Origin: Pseudomonadota bacterium
GTDB lineage: Bacteria > Myxococcota_A > Polyangia > Haliangiales > Haliangiaceae
Length of the DNA stretch: 64,000 nt
NCBI GenBank assembly: GCA_022360315.1
Contig: JAKSDA010000044.1
Location: 38,707 to 102,706 of the forward strand
Reading direction: 5' to 3'
A program made the translations under genes and the position numbers. This document shows, in pieces, positions 41,064 to 52,800 of the stretch. The stretch's first letter is position 1; each line of letters opens with the position of its first letter. The notes beneath the pieces were generated by a model. The model did not search any database. It was not told where the DNA came from and saw only the letters and a program-made list of their open reading frames with translations.

Positions 41064-41450
41064 TTGGAACTACAAGCGTATATGCCAGCTGGCCTGGCAA
41101 TTGTATGCGGCGTGGGCTTCTGCGCAATTCTGACTGCCCTTGCCATCTTTATCGGGCCCAAGCGGGTAACTCCTGAAAAACTCGAACCGTTCGAATGCGG
41201 ATCTGAGCCGATCGGCACGCCGCGGGGGCGCTACTCGGTCAAATTTTACCAAGTGGCAATCCTGTTCCTGGTCTTCGACATCGAAACAGCATTCATGTAC
41301 CCGTGGGCGCTCATGTATCGAGAGCTGTCAGTGCATCCAACAACCGGTGCGGTCAGCATGTTCGGCTTTGTCGAAATGCTGGTTTTCGTGGCAGTTCTGG
41401 TCGTCGCGCTCTCCTATGTCTGGCGAAAGAAGGCCATCGGATGGGACTAG
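41064..41450 (+). CDS. nuoA: NADH-quinone oxidoreductase subunit A
   Basis: A 128-residue membrane protein, the small subunit at the junction of the two arms of complex I. Three helices are visible (LAIVCGVGFCAILTALAIFI, VAILFLVFDIETAFMYPWAL, FGFVEMLVFVAVLVVALSYV). The loop FECGSEPIGTPRGRYSVKFY carries the conserved Cys of the active/deactive switch region. TTG 41064 gives the family-like start MELQAYMP; ATG 41082 is an alternative and fits the perfect -10 box better. The stop overlaps the nuoB start. Confidence 0.93.
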   Translation: MELQAYMPAGLAIVCGVGFCAILTALAIFIGPKRVTPEKLEPFECGSEPIGTPRGRYSVKFYQVAILFLVFDIETAFMYPWALMYRELSVHPTTGAVSMFGFVEMLVFVAVLVVALSYVWRKKAIGWD

Positions 41451-41950
41451 AACTCACCACGACCCGTCTCGAGGACGCGGCCAACTGGGCCCGCAAGTTC
41501 TCGTTTTTTACGTATCCGTTCGTCACTGCGTGCTGCGGTATGGAATTCATGTCGGTGGTGGCGCCCAAGTACGATATTGCCCGGTTTGGTGCCGAATTAC
41601 CCCGCTTCTCGCCTCGGCAGGCCGATCTCATGATGATCGTCGGGACCATCACCGAGCGACAGGCTCCGGTCCTGAAACGGGTGTACGATCAGATGGCCGA
41701 GCCGAAGTGGGTCATTGCGTTTGGGGTGTGTGCATCGACCGGTGGCTTCTATCAGAACTACAGCACTCTGCCCGGCGCTGATCAGGTGATACCGGTGGAC
41801 GTGTATATACCCGGCTGCCCGCCGCGGCCAGAGCAAGTGCTCGATGCACTGGTATTGCTGCAAGAGCGGGTACAGGCGGGCCGCGGCCACTCTCAGTTGC
41901 TCGACAAATACGAGAAGCAGATGGCCGACCAGCAGGCTGGTGAGGACTGA
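41441..41950 (+). CDS. nuoB: NADH-quinone oxidoreductase subunit B
   Basis: A 169-residue protein carrying cluster N2, the last iron-sulfur centre before quinone. The ligands are in FVTACCGMEFMS (CC), GVCASTGGFYQNY and DVYIPGCPPRPEQVLDAL. ATG 41441 overlaps the nuoA stop by 10 bases; AAGG lies 7 bases before it. The protein pairs with NuoD to form the quinone pocket. Confidence 0.95.
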   Translation: MGLELTTTRLEDAANWARKFSFFTYPFVTACCGMEFMSVVAPKYDIARFGAELPRFSPRQADLMMIVGTITERQAPVLKRVYDQMAEPKWVIAFGVCASTGGFYQNYSTLPGADQVIPVDVYIPGCPPRPEQVLDALVLLQERVQAGRGHSQLLDKYEKQMADQQAGED

Positions 41951-42053
41951 CCGGCACGACTTCTCGCCGAAACGGTGCAGAAGATCATCTCACGACCTTG
42001 TAGAAACCCGATAGACATCTCGACCAGTCGCGACGAAACGGCGAGGAACGACC

Positions 42054-42551
42054 ATGGCGCAAAAAGTTCTCGACGCCCTCAACAAAAAATTCGGCGACGC
42101 CATTGTGGAGACCACCTCCGAGCACGGAGACGAGGTCGCCTACGTGGACCGCGCGCACCTTCTCGAAGTCGCGACCTGGTTGCGCGACGATCCCGCCATG
42201 GCGTTCGATTCGCCGGTTTTCTGCTCCTGTATCGACAAGCTCGGCGAAGAGCCGCGCTTTGAGGTGTGTTATCAGCTCCGATCGCACTCTCATCGCCACC
42301 GCCTGCGGCTCAAAATCCGGCTCGATGAGGACGATGTAAAATCGCCCAGCCTGGCCGGGATCTGGCCGGGCTTCGGCTGGCTCGAGCGCGAGTGTTACGA
42401 CATGTACGGCATCCAATTCGAGGGCCACGACGACCTGCGACGCATTTACATGTACGACGAATTCGTCGGCTATCCGCTGCGCAAGGATTATCCCAAAGAT
42501 AAGCGGCAGCCGCTCATCCGTCGCGACGACTTGCCCAAAACCCTGGCCTGA
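42054..42551 (+). CDS. nuoC: NADH-quinone oxidoreductase subunit C
   Basis: A 165-residue hydrophilic subunit (30-kDa family). The signature is WLERECYDMYGIQFEGHDDL, and YPLRKDYPKDKRQPLIRRDD follows near the end. NuoC is separate here, whereas in E. coli it is fused to NuoD. GAGGA lies 6 bases before ATG 42054. A 103-base gap separates it from nuoB. Confidence 0.95.
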   Translation: MAQKVLDALNKKFGDAIVETTSEHGDEVAYVDRAHLLEVATWLRDDPAMAFDSPVFCSCIDKLGEEPRFEVCYQLRSHSHRHRLRLKIRLDEDDVKSPSLAGIWPGFGWLERECYDMYGIQFEGHDDLRRIYMYDEFVGYPLRKDYPKDKRQPLIRRDDLPKTLA

Positions 42552-42629
42552 CGCCGGCCGGGCCGCCTCCTTGCAAGGGGTCATCCGCGCCGCACGCAAA
42601 TCGATAACCGAGCAGAACTCACGAAAACC

Positions 42630-43897
<1,268 letters not shown>

Positions 43898-43898
<1 letters not shown>

Positions 43899-45544
43899 TG
43901 AGCGACCACAAGACCGACAACAAGCCCGACAAGACGGCCGCCGGCAAGGCCGAGACGACCCCGCCAAACACCGTCACTCTGACCATCGATGGCCGCGAGG
44001 TGACGGTTCCGCCCAATACCAATGTGCTCGAGGCGGCCCAGTCCATCGGAATCGAGATCAGCCATTTTTGTTACCACCCGGGTCTGTCGATCGCGGCCTG
44101 TTGCCGGCAATGCTTGGTCAAGGTCGACAAGATGCCCAAGCTGCAGCCGTCCTGTCAGCTGATCGCCAGTGACGGCATGGTGGTGCACATCGCCGATCCG
44201 GACGCCACGCTGGCCCGCCAGCAGATGCTGGAGTTCACCCTGCTCAATCATCCGGTGGACTGCCCGATCTGCGACAAGGCCGGCGAGTGTACCCTGCAGA
44301 GGTTCTATTTCGATCACGACAACGCCCCATCTCGCCTCGATGTTGCCAAGGTGCGCAAGCCCAAGGTCGTCGACCTGGGGCCCCATATCGTGCTCGACGC
44401 CGAGCGCTGCATCCTGTGCACACGCTGCATCCGGGTGTGCGACGAGGTCGCTGGCGAGCACCAGCTCGAGATGCGCTACCGCAGCGATCGCGAAGAGCTG
44501 GGCACGGCGCCCGGTGCGGTCCTTGATAACCCCTATTCGATCAACACGGTCGACGTCTGCCCGGTCGGCGCTCTGACCGCCAAGGACTTTCGCTTCACGA
44601 TGCGAGCGTGGGAGCTCATGGCCACGCCATCGGTCTGCAACGGCTGCGCGACCGGCTGCAATATCGAAATTCACCACAAAAACGAACGCGCCTGGCGACT
44701 CATTCCGCGCCACAATCCCGACGTCAATCAGTATTGGATGTGCGACGAGGGTAGGTTCACCTACCGCGCTCTGCGCGACAATCGCCTGGCCGGTCCGGTA
44801 ATCGACGGCCTGCCGGCATCGTGGGATCGCGCCCTGGGTGTGGCAGCGGACAAGCTAAAAGCGGCCCTCGACGGCGACAAGAGCAAGCTCGGGGTGATTC
44901 TCTCGGCCCAGCACAGCAACGAGGACAACTTCGTCCTGTCCAAGCTGGCCCGCGATATCTGGCAGCTCGGCAAGATCTACCTGGGCGGCAAGGCACCGGT
45001 ACCCGAGCGGGCCGACGACAAGCTGCGCGATGCCGACGTCAATCCCAATACGGCCGGAGTGAAGGCCGTAGCCCGGGCCGCTGGGTACACCCTCGGCGAC
45101 AAGAGCGCGCTGGAACGGGATTTGACGGGCGGCACCCTGTCGGCCCTGTTGGTTCTCGGCAACGACATCGAGCTGTCGGACGAGGCATTGACCGCGCTGG
45201 CCGGGCTCGACGCGCTGATCGTCATCGCATCGAGTGAAGACCGGATTGCCCGGCGCACCGACGTCACCCTGCCCTGCGCCATGTGGGCCGAGAGTCACGG
45301 CACCATCACCAATCGCCAGGGGCGCGTCCAGCGCATGCATGCGGCCTTTCCACCGCCGGGCCAGGCCATGCCGGCCTGGGAGATCATCAACCGCCTGGGC
45401 CAGGCGTGCGACGTGGCCCTCGGCTATACCCATCCCAGGACGATTTTTAAGGAGCTTTGCGGCGCTGTCGATGCATTCAAGGATGCCGAGTGGGGCAAAC
45501 CAGTGCGCCCGCTCCAGCTCCGATTTGCCGGATCGCGAGGCTGA
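43898..45544 (+). CDS. nuoG: NADH-quinone oxidoreductase subunit G
   Basis: A 548-residue iron-sulfur subunit. The N-terminal 2Fe-2S ferredoxin-like domain has HFCYHPGLSIAACCRQCLV; the next domain has HPVDCPICDKAGECTLQ (with a C-terminal [4Fe-4S] site) and CILCTRCIRVCDEV; then SVCNGCATGCNIEIH opens the molybdopterin-like domain. The protein is much shorter than E. coli NuoG (about 900 residues), because the molybdopterin-like part is reduced. No nuoE or nuoF lies next to it. Confidence 0.93.
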
Positions 45545-45547
45545 GCC

Positions 45548-46876
45548 ATGCAAGACGTTTTGCACGTTATACACGCGATACTCGATTTTCCCGCGGTCAA
45601 GTGGGTGCTTCTGGCCTTTCTTTTTGTCATGCCCGCGGCCTCGCTGCTCACCTGGGCCGAGCGACGGCAGAGCGCCATGATGCAGGACCGACTCGGCCCC
45701 AACCGCGCCAACATCGGGCCGATCCGCCTATGGGGCATCCTTCATTTCGTCGCCGACGCCCTGAAGATGATCCACAAGGAGGACTTCGTACCCAAAAACG
45801 TCCACCGCGGACTCTTCTCCCTGGCCCCGCTCCTGGCTCTGGCACCGGTTCTCATCGCCATTGCGATCATTCCATTTGGCCCCGAAGTCCACCTCGATGC
45901 ACTCGGCCAGGTGGTCGGCGCGTGGGGTTTCGATCATGAGGGAGAGCTGTCGGTCAACCTGCAGATCTTTGCAGTCGAGTTTGGCCTGCTCTTCTACTTT
46001 GCCATCTTGAGCATCGCCAACTTTGGCTCGACCATCGCCGGCTGGGCCAGCTACAACAAATGGGCCCTGCTCGGCGGACTGCGTTCGTCGTCGCAGATGA
46101 TGTCCTACGAGGTGGCCATGGGCCTGTCGCTCATGGGCGTGTTTCTGGTCATGGGCACACTCGAGCCCGGCACCATGGTCGACTGGCAGGGGCCCAATCC
46201 GCTCCACTGGGGCTGGGCCTTGCAGCCGGTGGCTCTGGTCTTGTTTTTCACCGCGGCCATCGCCGAGACCAAGCGGGCCCCGTTCGACCTGCCCGAAGGC
46301 GAACCCGAGATCATCGGCTATTTTGTCGAGTACTCGGGACTGCGCTGGGGCATGTTCTTTCTGGCCGAGTTTGTCGAGATCGTCTTCATCTCGATGGTGA
46401 TAACCACCGTGTTCTTCGGCGGCTACCACTTTCCGTTTCTCTACCCCGAGGGCTTCCGTTTCGCCGACAGCGTGCTGTATTTGCCGCACGGCGCCGTGGT
46501 GGGCATTCAGCTTCTCACCTTCGGGGTCAAGGTGGCCCTCTTGTGCATGCTTCAGCTGGCCATTCGCTGGACCCTGCCGCGCTTCCGCGCCGACCAGCTC
46601 ATGGAATTCGGCTGGAAACACCTCTTGCCGCTGGCGCTGCTCAACATCATGGTCACTGCGCTGATCGTCCTTTGGGCGCCCGTCGAATCGGCTGCCGACA
46701 TCTCCGCCATGGTTGCCGACAAAAACCTGGGCATCGCTCTTTGGGACTGGCTGCGCCCAGCACTTCTCTACTTCGTTGCCGCTGGCATTCCCGCCGTGCT
46801 GGCTGCTCTAATCATGTCGTCTCAATGGGGACCTCCCGAAGTGATCGTGGACGTCAAGACCACCGACTCGCCGTGA
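45548..46876 (+). CDS. nuoH: NADH-quinone oxidoreductase subunit H
   Basis: A 442-residue membrane subunit of the quinone channel. WAERRQSAMMQDRLGPNRAN and FHFVADALKMIHKEDFVPK are the family signatures; EIVFISMVITTVFFGGYHFP and LKRAPFDLPEGEPEIIGYF-like segments (ETKRAPFDLPEGEPEIIGYF) carry the conserved acidic loop. The protein is somewhat long; an extended periplasmic loop with LDALGQVVGAWGFDHEGELS lies between early helices. The start is 4 bases after the nuoG stop. Confidence 0.95.
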   Translation: MQDVLHVIHAILDFPAVKWVLLAFLFVMPAASLLTWAERRQSAMMQDRLGPNRANIGPIRLWGILHFVADALKMIHKEDFVPKNVHRGLFSLAPLLALAPVLIAIAIIPFGPEVHLDALGQVVGAWGFDHEGELSVNLQIFAVEFGLLFYFAILSIANFGSTIAGWASYNKWALLGGLRSSSQMMSYEVAMGLSLMGVFLVMGTLEPGTMVDWQGPNPLHWGWALQPVALVLFFTAAIAETKRAPFDLPEGEPEIIGYFVEYSGLRWGMFFLAEFVEIVFISMVITTVFFGGYHFPFLYPEGFRFADSVLYLPHGAVVGIQLLTFGVKVALLCMLQLAIRWTLPRFRADQLMEFGWKHLLPLALLNIMVTALIVLWAPVESAADISAMVADKNLGIALWDWLRPALLYFVAAGIPAVLAALIMSSQWGPPEVIVDVKTTDSP

Positions 46877-46914
46877 GCCATTGACTCGCTGTGAGTTATT
46901 GAAAGGATTTCGCC

Positions 46915-47619
46915 ATGGCCAGCCGCCAGACCAAACCTGTCGATGAAGTTCCCCGTATCGAGGTGCTCGACGAATCGGACCGCAATCCAGGTGTGCGCAC
47001 GGTGCGCGTCATCCGGCCCGAGCCGCAAAACGCCTCGTTTTTCCCCGCCACTCTCAAGGGACTGGGCGTCACCCTCAAACACTTCACCAAAAACTTCTTC
47101 CGCAGCCGGCCCAAAGGCAACACCGACATCGAGACCCTCGACTATCCGGCCATTCCCCGGTCCGGCGAGGCGTTCGGCGATGTCCGCCCCGATCCCGAAA
47201 CCCGGCCCGAGCGGTTTCCCGACTACTACCCCGATCGATTTCGCGGCCTGCACCGGCTCATGAAACGCGACGACGGTCGGGTTCGCTGTGTCGCGTGCAT
47301 GTGCTGCCCCACGGTATGCCCGGCCAACTGCATCACCATCATACCGGCCGAGACCGAGGACGCGTCGGTCGAAAAGTACCCCGCTGTATTCGAGATCGAC
47401 GAGCTTCGCTGCGTGGTATGCGGCCTTTGCGTCGAGGCCTGTCCATGCGACGCCATTCGGATGGACACCGGTATGCATGCACCACCGGTCGAAGAGCGCG
47501 GCCAGGCCATCTGGACCAAGGACAAGATGCTGGAAACCAAGCCCGTTCACCGCAAACGCGATGCCACCTCGATCGCCACACAAGGCGGCGTGGGACCCGA
47601 CTGGCGCGATACTGAATGA
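46915..47619 (+). CDS. nuoI: NADH-quinone oxidoreductase subunit I
   Basis: A 234-residue double-ferredoxin subunit. Two clusters are visible: CVACMCCPTVCPANCITI and CVVCGLCVEACPCDAIRMD (CxxCxxCxxxCP). The N-terminal 45 residues are a long hydrophilic extension before the usual membrane-apposed helix. It passes electrons from NuoG to NuoB. It ends the seven-gene cluster; nuoE, F, J, K, L, M and N are not in the window. Confidence 0.93.
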   Translation: MASRQTKPVDEVPRIEVLDESDRNPGVRTVRVIRPEPQNASFFPATLKGLGVTLKHFTKNFFRSRPKGNTDIETLDYPAIPRSGEAFGDVRPDPETRPERFPDYYPDRFRGLHRLMKRDDGRVRCVACMCCPTVCPANCITIIPAETEDASVEKYPAVFEIDELRCVVCGLCVEACPCDAIRMDTGMHAPPVEERGQAIWTKDKMLETKPVHRKRDATSIATQGGVGPDWRDTE

Positions 47620-47832
47620 TCAACCCGGAATTGTGACACGCAGCTCCGAATCGCTGCCCCGCCCGGTCCGGAATTCAAGATGGGCTAAAAATAAATCGCG
47701 TCAACCCCAAAACGTCAAAAAAACCAGTTTGCGATCAGCTTGCTCGCACCGGCATTTCCCGCCTTGACGGCTTGGTTGACCCCCGTTATCCTTTTTATCG
47801 AGTTTCAGCTGTCCGATGCGATAAACAGGCAT

Positions 47833-47992
47833 TTACTCTTATTCCCTACAGCGTCTATCCCGGGATCTACCGCTGTCCGAGGCGCGCACGCCCGCTCGTC
47901 GGGAAGCCCATATCGGTTATCGTGGAGCCCACCTACGTGCAAACGTAGGGGATAGAAGTTCTCGCCTGCGGTCGAACGGGGAGGCTCATTCA
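47833..47992 (+). ncRNA. ssrS: Candidate 6S-like structured RNA
   Basis: A non-coding stretch that ends in a strong terminator. The segment GAGCCCACCTACGTGCAAAC at 47921-47940 starts a perfect 7-bp hairpin CCTACGT-GCAA-ACGTAGG, and GCCTGCGG follows within 30 bases; these resemble the conserved apical hairpin and 3' bubble strand of proteobacterial 6S RNA. Further stems are ACAGCG/CGCTGT and CGAG-GCG/CGC-CTCG. Length to the terminator is about 190 nt, as expected for 6S. GATAAA at 47820-47825 could be its -10 box. The assignment is by motif only, and the ends are approximate. Confidence 0.45.
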
Positions 47993-47993
47993 T

Positions 47994-48022
47994 GGGCGAC
48001 CACGGTCGCCCGTTTTGTTTTT
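47994..48022 (+). terminator. Rho-independent terminator
   Basis: GGGCGAC-CACG-GTCGCCC, a perfect 7-bp GC-rich stem with a four-base loop, is followed by GTTTTGTTTTT. It is placed to end the structured RNA just upstream of the convergent glycosyltransferase gene. Confidence 0.85.
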
Positions 48023-48091
48023 CGGCTGACCGATGCATCAGAGAAAGAGTCGATCAAAAAACCGAGGAGAGTCAACGAGCACTACAATCGG

Positions 48092-49612
48092 TCACCGGCG
48101 CAGTGCTGACAACGCACCCACATAGGCGAATCCGGCACAGAATAGCAACAAAACCGGTATAACCGACCAACGTCCGTCGACCGCGGCCAGCCCGGCGAAC
48201 GCTGCAAAATACATGGCAAGGGCAATTTCGGCGATAGGTGTGAGGTCACGCAGGCCGCGGTAGGGTAGTCCGGCCAGCTTTCGCCGCACGCCACGTCGGG
48301 CTGTACCGGTTGGTTTGGAACGGCCGCTGTGCTCCGTATTCGCTTCGCTTCGCAGTGCTTGTCGGCTTATCACGCCACATTTGGGGGTGCGCACAAACGG
48401 CGAGCGGTGGCCGAGTGCGCCTTCGATCACAGCGCGCGACTGATTGACGCAGATACCGACAGTGATCGCGATCAGTGCGGGCAGCCGGGTGAGCGCCCGC
48501 CATGAACCACGGCCGAGCACTCGCTGCGACGTCGTGCAGTACACGCCCAGGGTAATCGCGGCCAACCCCAGGGACGGGACATGCAAGGCCAGCGCCTCGA
48601 CCGCGCTCGACGGCCGCAGGATCAGAGCGGGCACGTACAAAAGGACCAGGGCCAGTGTCGCCAGATAGGGCAAATTTTGCGTCAAATGAAAGAATGCTTC
48701 GAGTTTGATCCGGGTCGAAACCGGCGCTCGAAGGACCCGGGGCAGCAGTTTGCGGGCGACCTGGATCGACCCCTTGGCCCAGCGAAATTGCTGCGATTTG
48801 AAAGCGGTCACCCCCATGGGCAGCTCGGCCGGGGCAGCGGTATGGGTGAGATAGACAAAGCGCCAGCCGGCGAGCAACGCACGATAGGACAGATCGAGGT
48901 CCTCGGTGAGTGTATCGTGGTGCCAGCCACCGGCTTGTTCGACCGCTTCGCGCCGCCATATCCCGGCCGTCCCGTTAAAGTTAAAATAGCGGCCTGTGGC
49001 GTGGCGTGCTTTTTGCTCGACCGCGAAGTGGCCGTCGAGAATGAGCGCTTGCACCCGGGTGAGCGTGCTGGCCTCGCGATTCAAGTGGTCCCAGCGAACT
49101 TGCACCAGGGCGACATCGGGGTCGGAAAAATAGCCGATAGTGTGGCGCAGTAACTCGACCGGCGGCACGAAGTCGGCATCGAGGATCAAGACGAGCTCAC
49201 CCCGTGCTCGGCCGAGACCGGCTTCGAGTGCGCCAGCCTTGTAGCCTTTTCGCTCACTGCGATGGAGCAGCTCCACTGTGTAGCCAGCGGCGCGGAGCCC
49301 AGCGGCTCGCGCCTGGCACCGGGCGGTAGTGTCATCGGTGGAGTCGTCGAGAATCTGAATCTCCAGTCGAGTGCGCGGCCAGTCGAGCGCGGCCACTGCG
49401 TCGATCAGTCGCTCGGCCACATATCTCTCGTTGTAAAGCGGCAATTGCACGGTGACCATGGGCAACTCATCGGATGGCGATGGGCTCGGAGGCCGGTCGG
49501 CCACCGAGCTCGGGCAGCGCCGGCACTGTACGGTCAAAAACAACCGGTGGCCGCCGTACAGCCCCAGAATCGCCAATACAGTCCAATATGCCATCCATGC
49601 GATCGAGAGCAT
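48092..49612 (-). CDS. Membrane glycosyltransferase family 2 (cellulose synthase-like)
   Basis: A 506-residue processive-type transferase. An N-terminal helix (MLSIAWMAYWTVLAILGLYG) precedes the GT-A domain: VQLPLYNERYVAERLID, LDDSTDDTT (D-D), LILDADFVPP (DxD), TEDLDLSYRALL (TED) and FRWAKGSIQVARK (QxxRW, here QQFRW). Four or more C-terminal helices follow (YLATLALVLLYVPALIL and others). It would polymerise or transfer a sugar at the inner membrane. ATG 49612 follows AGGA by 5 bases; the upstream in-frame codons overlap the intergenic repeat and are excluded. Confidence 0.9.
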   Translation of the reverse strand: MLSIAWMAYWTVLAILGLYGGHRLFLTVQCRRCPSSVADRPPSPSPSDELPMVTVQLPLYNERYVAERLIDAVAALDWPRTRLEIQILDDSTDDTTARCQARAAGLRAAGYTVELLHRSERKGYKAGALEAGLGRARGELVLILDADFVPPVELLRHTIGYFSDPDVALVQVRWDHLNREASTLTRVQALILDGHFAVEQKARHATGRYFNFNGTAGIWRREAVEQAGGWHHDTLTEDLDLSYRALLAGWRFVYLTHTAAPAELPMGVTAFKSQQFRWAKGSIQVARKLLPRVLRAPVSTRIKLEAFFHLTQNLPYLATLALVLLYVPALILRPSSAVEALALHVPSLGLAAITLGVYCTTSQRVLGRGSWRALTRLPALIAITVGICVNQSRAVIEGALGHRSPFVRTPKCGVISRQALRSEANTEHSGRSKPTGTARRGVRRKLAGLPYRGLRDLTPIAEIALAMYFAAFAGLAAVDGRWSVIPVLLLFCAGFAYVGALSALRR

Positions 49613-49710
49613 AAGAGTCCTACCTGCAGCGTACCCGGTTATACCCGACCGGCCCGCGGATAACTGCGCAGCTACCCAGAAACGCAGCGGACGACACGCG
49701 ATCACATTGG

Positions 49711-49751
49711 AAAGGCTCCAACGTGACTGTGCGCGGCCCGACCGCTTCGCG
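49711..49751. repeat. Dispersed intergenic hairpin repeat, copy 2
   Basis: Copy 2 of the 41-base repeat at 11535-11575, with 39 of 41 bases identical. Here the right half and next bases fold as GCCCG-A-CCGC-TTC-GCGG-CGGGC. It lies between the kinase stop at 49868 and the glycosyltransferase start at 49612. Confidence 0.75.
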
Positions 49752-49867
49752 GCGGGCGATCGTTGTTGGGCAAAGGCCCCGGACGCACGAACTCCCGGCC
49801 GGCTCGGCCGTCGGCCTCGCAACAGAAAAACCTCGTTTGATCCACAGCCAATGGGTTTCTGTTGCGT

Positions 49868-52800
49868 TCAAGATTCGGCGGTCGAGAAGCCCGGGGCCAG
49901 CATATCGGCAATGGCCTGTGGATTGACCACGCCCACATCGCGCATGGCGCGCTCGGCTCTCTGCACGGCCTCTCGGCCGCTGTTACCGCCGGTGAGTCGG
50001 CCCCACTGCCACCGGGCCGACTCGGCAAAGAGCAGCAAGTCGGCCTCACGCAATTTCTCCGCGGCCTCGCGAAGGTGATGGGCCGCGCTCTCGCGATCAC
50101 CGGTACAGGCCGCTGCTCCGGCCTGCACGAGCAAAAGCTGCCCGGCAGTCCAGGGCAGCTTTCTCCGCCCGACGCGCTGCGCTGCCCGCACCGCCTTGCC
50201 GACCAGAGCCTTGCGTCGGTTGCGGCTACAAGCAGCCAGCGCCAGGGCACTGCGGGCGTAAAAGAACGATCGGGCGACCGACAGGATCTCGACACGGGTC
50301 AAAAGCGAGCGGCGCTGCACAGGAAACTCCTCGACGCATCGCTGCCACGCCGATCGGGGATCGTTTCGATACAGGTCGATCGACACCTGGGCGGTAAAAT
50401 GGAGGTAGTTCTGCAAATGGTAGCTACTCGGGTTCCACTGCTGGCGGGCCCGGAGGATCACGTGGCGAGCGCTCCCGACATCATCGGCCGCCAGGTGGCC
50501 ATAGACTTCATAACAGGCCAATCCAGCGGCAGTATAGAGATCGCTGCGCTCCATGGCCTGGCGAATGGCCGGCCCGATGCGCCTGCGCAGAGTGCCCCAT
50601 TCGCCGATATGGTAGAGGGCGATCGCCTGATGGGTCACCACCGTGCCGAGTTCCCACCAGGCGCCGGTACACTGCTCGCGCACGATGGTTTCGGCGCGTT
50701 CCAGGAGGCCACAGGCGCGACGCCAGTGTCCCGAGTGCAGGTCCACCGTGGCCCGCGAAAACATGATCATGCCCTCGAGACGAGCCGCGTCGCTGGCCTC
50801 TGTGGGATTTCTCGGCGAGTTGTTCGGACTGTCTTCGATCTTGTCCACGGCCGCCTCGATCAGCCTGGTCGCACGGTCCAACTTTTTGCTGCCCTGGGCG
50901 GCCAGGTGGCAGGCTTCGACGAGCAGAGCCCGGGCGATACGGTCGTCGTCGCCCTGGCGCAGGGCCAGCAACAGGTGACGAGTGGCGTAGTCGGCGCCGC
51001 GCGCAATATCGAAGAGGGATAGCCCGATGGCAGCCGACCAGCAGATGTCGGCGCGCTGGCGCTCGTGCACGGCGATCGCGTCGGTCTCGCGGGGTCGGTA
51101 GCCGAGCCCCCGCACGCGCAGTCGAGCCCGGTTTCGCAAAAGGGAAGCCAGAGCGCGCCGGTGGGTGGACGGCATGTCGAGGCCGACTGCGGCCAGAATT
51201 TCCGCGAGCAAATCGAACCCCTGGTCCAGGCGTCCACTTCTGAGCAGATGCTCGGCGGCCCGGCGCTTGAGTTCCAGGCTCAGGTCGATCTGTCCGGCCC
51301 CCTTGCGCGCGGATGAGCCAGACGCCTGCGCGGCTGCAGCCAGATACTCGGTGGCGGCTTCGACCCCCAGTCCGGCATTGGCCAGGGCGTCGCCGAGCCG
51401 GATGGTGAGCGAGCACTCGAGCTCGCTCGATGCGGTTTCTGTGGCCAGGGCCAGGCGATACATCCGCGCCGCTCGATCGAAGGCCAGAGCGCTCTCGGCA
51501 TTGCGAGCGGCCCGTATCGCGTGGTCGGCGGCGCGGTCGAGTTGACCTGAACCGTAATACAAGTCGGCGAGCATCTCGGCGTTGTCAGCACCCCCCTCGG
51601 CCTCTACTGCATCGGCTAGCCTGCGGTAACAGTCGCGCAATGCATGTTCACCGGAGGCGGCCAGCTGGGCCAGCACGGCATGGCGAATTCGGTCGTGATA
51701 GGGCTCGATGGCGTCGCTCGGTCCGGATCCCAGCGTGCGGACCAGATGTCGGCTGCGCAGTGTCGCAATGATCGAAAATCCGGCCGGCCGCAGCGACGCT
51801 TCAAAGCCTGCCGCGCGGACCGCGAGTCGCTGTTCGACAGGGCGCCCAGCCACGGCGATGACCTCGAGCAGCGCTCGCCCGGCCCGGTCGAGCTGGCGAT
51901 ATCGCGCGGCCACCACCCGGTCCAGGGTGATATCTCGCAACTGGCGGTCGTCGCTGTTGCCAACCGGCAAGCTGGCCAGATAATGCATCAATTCACCGAC
52001 AAAAAACGGGCTGCCCGCACACTCGCGAACGACCTCGGACACGAGGTCAAAGGCCGGTTCGTCATGGCGGTCACCGCTCGGCGCCACGCCTTTCCACATG
52101 GCCTCGATCAGAGCTCGACACTCCGGATCGGGCAAGCGGCCCACCTCGACCTCGACAAATCGTGAAGCGGCCAGGGTTTGCGCCGCAGTGGAGCGCAGCG
52201 AGGTGATCAGAGGATGCTCTGACTCTTCGCTGCGATAACTGACCACCAGGAGCAAGGCAGGCGCATCCGGTGGTGATATCAGCTCGCTGAGCAGAGCGAC
52301 ACTGTCCATATCGCCCCATTGCATATCGTCGATCGCAATGATGACCGGGCCCGGTTGTGCGAGCTGGCACAAGAGAGCCTTGAACGCGGCGAATGCGCGA
52401 CAGCGCAGCTCGGCGGGATCCCGGATGCCCTGGCCCGGCGAAACCGGCGAATGTGGCGGTGAAGAAGACGTATCTCTCGCCTTTTCGGCGGGCTTTCCGA
52501 TGATGGTTTCGAGCACCGGAAAAAGCCGGGCCAATACAGACAGGTCGCCCGCGGTGGTGGCTTCTCGGCCGCGATCGGAAAACCGAGTCACACCAGGCGG
52601 TGCGGTGAGATAACCGTAGAGATCATCGACCACTCCGTCCAGGGCCTTGTACGGTATGGACTCGCATTCGTAACAGCGTCCGAACAGGGCCGGGATACCG
52701 GCTCGAACCTGGGCGTCGCGGAGAAACTGGTCGATCAAAGCGCTCTTGCCCATTCCCGACCGACCGTGCACGAACGCGACCATGGGATGACCGGGCCGAC

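Larger units (their letters stand above)
47620..48091. other. Intergenic region between convergent genes, containing a candidate RNA gene
   Basis: About 470 bases between nuoI and the convergent glycosyltransferase. The right half holds a structured RNA candidate and a strong terminator, annotated separately. I see no protein gene; the left part is AT-rich for this genome. Confidence 0.6.
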
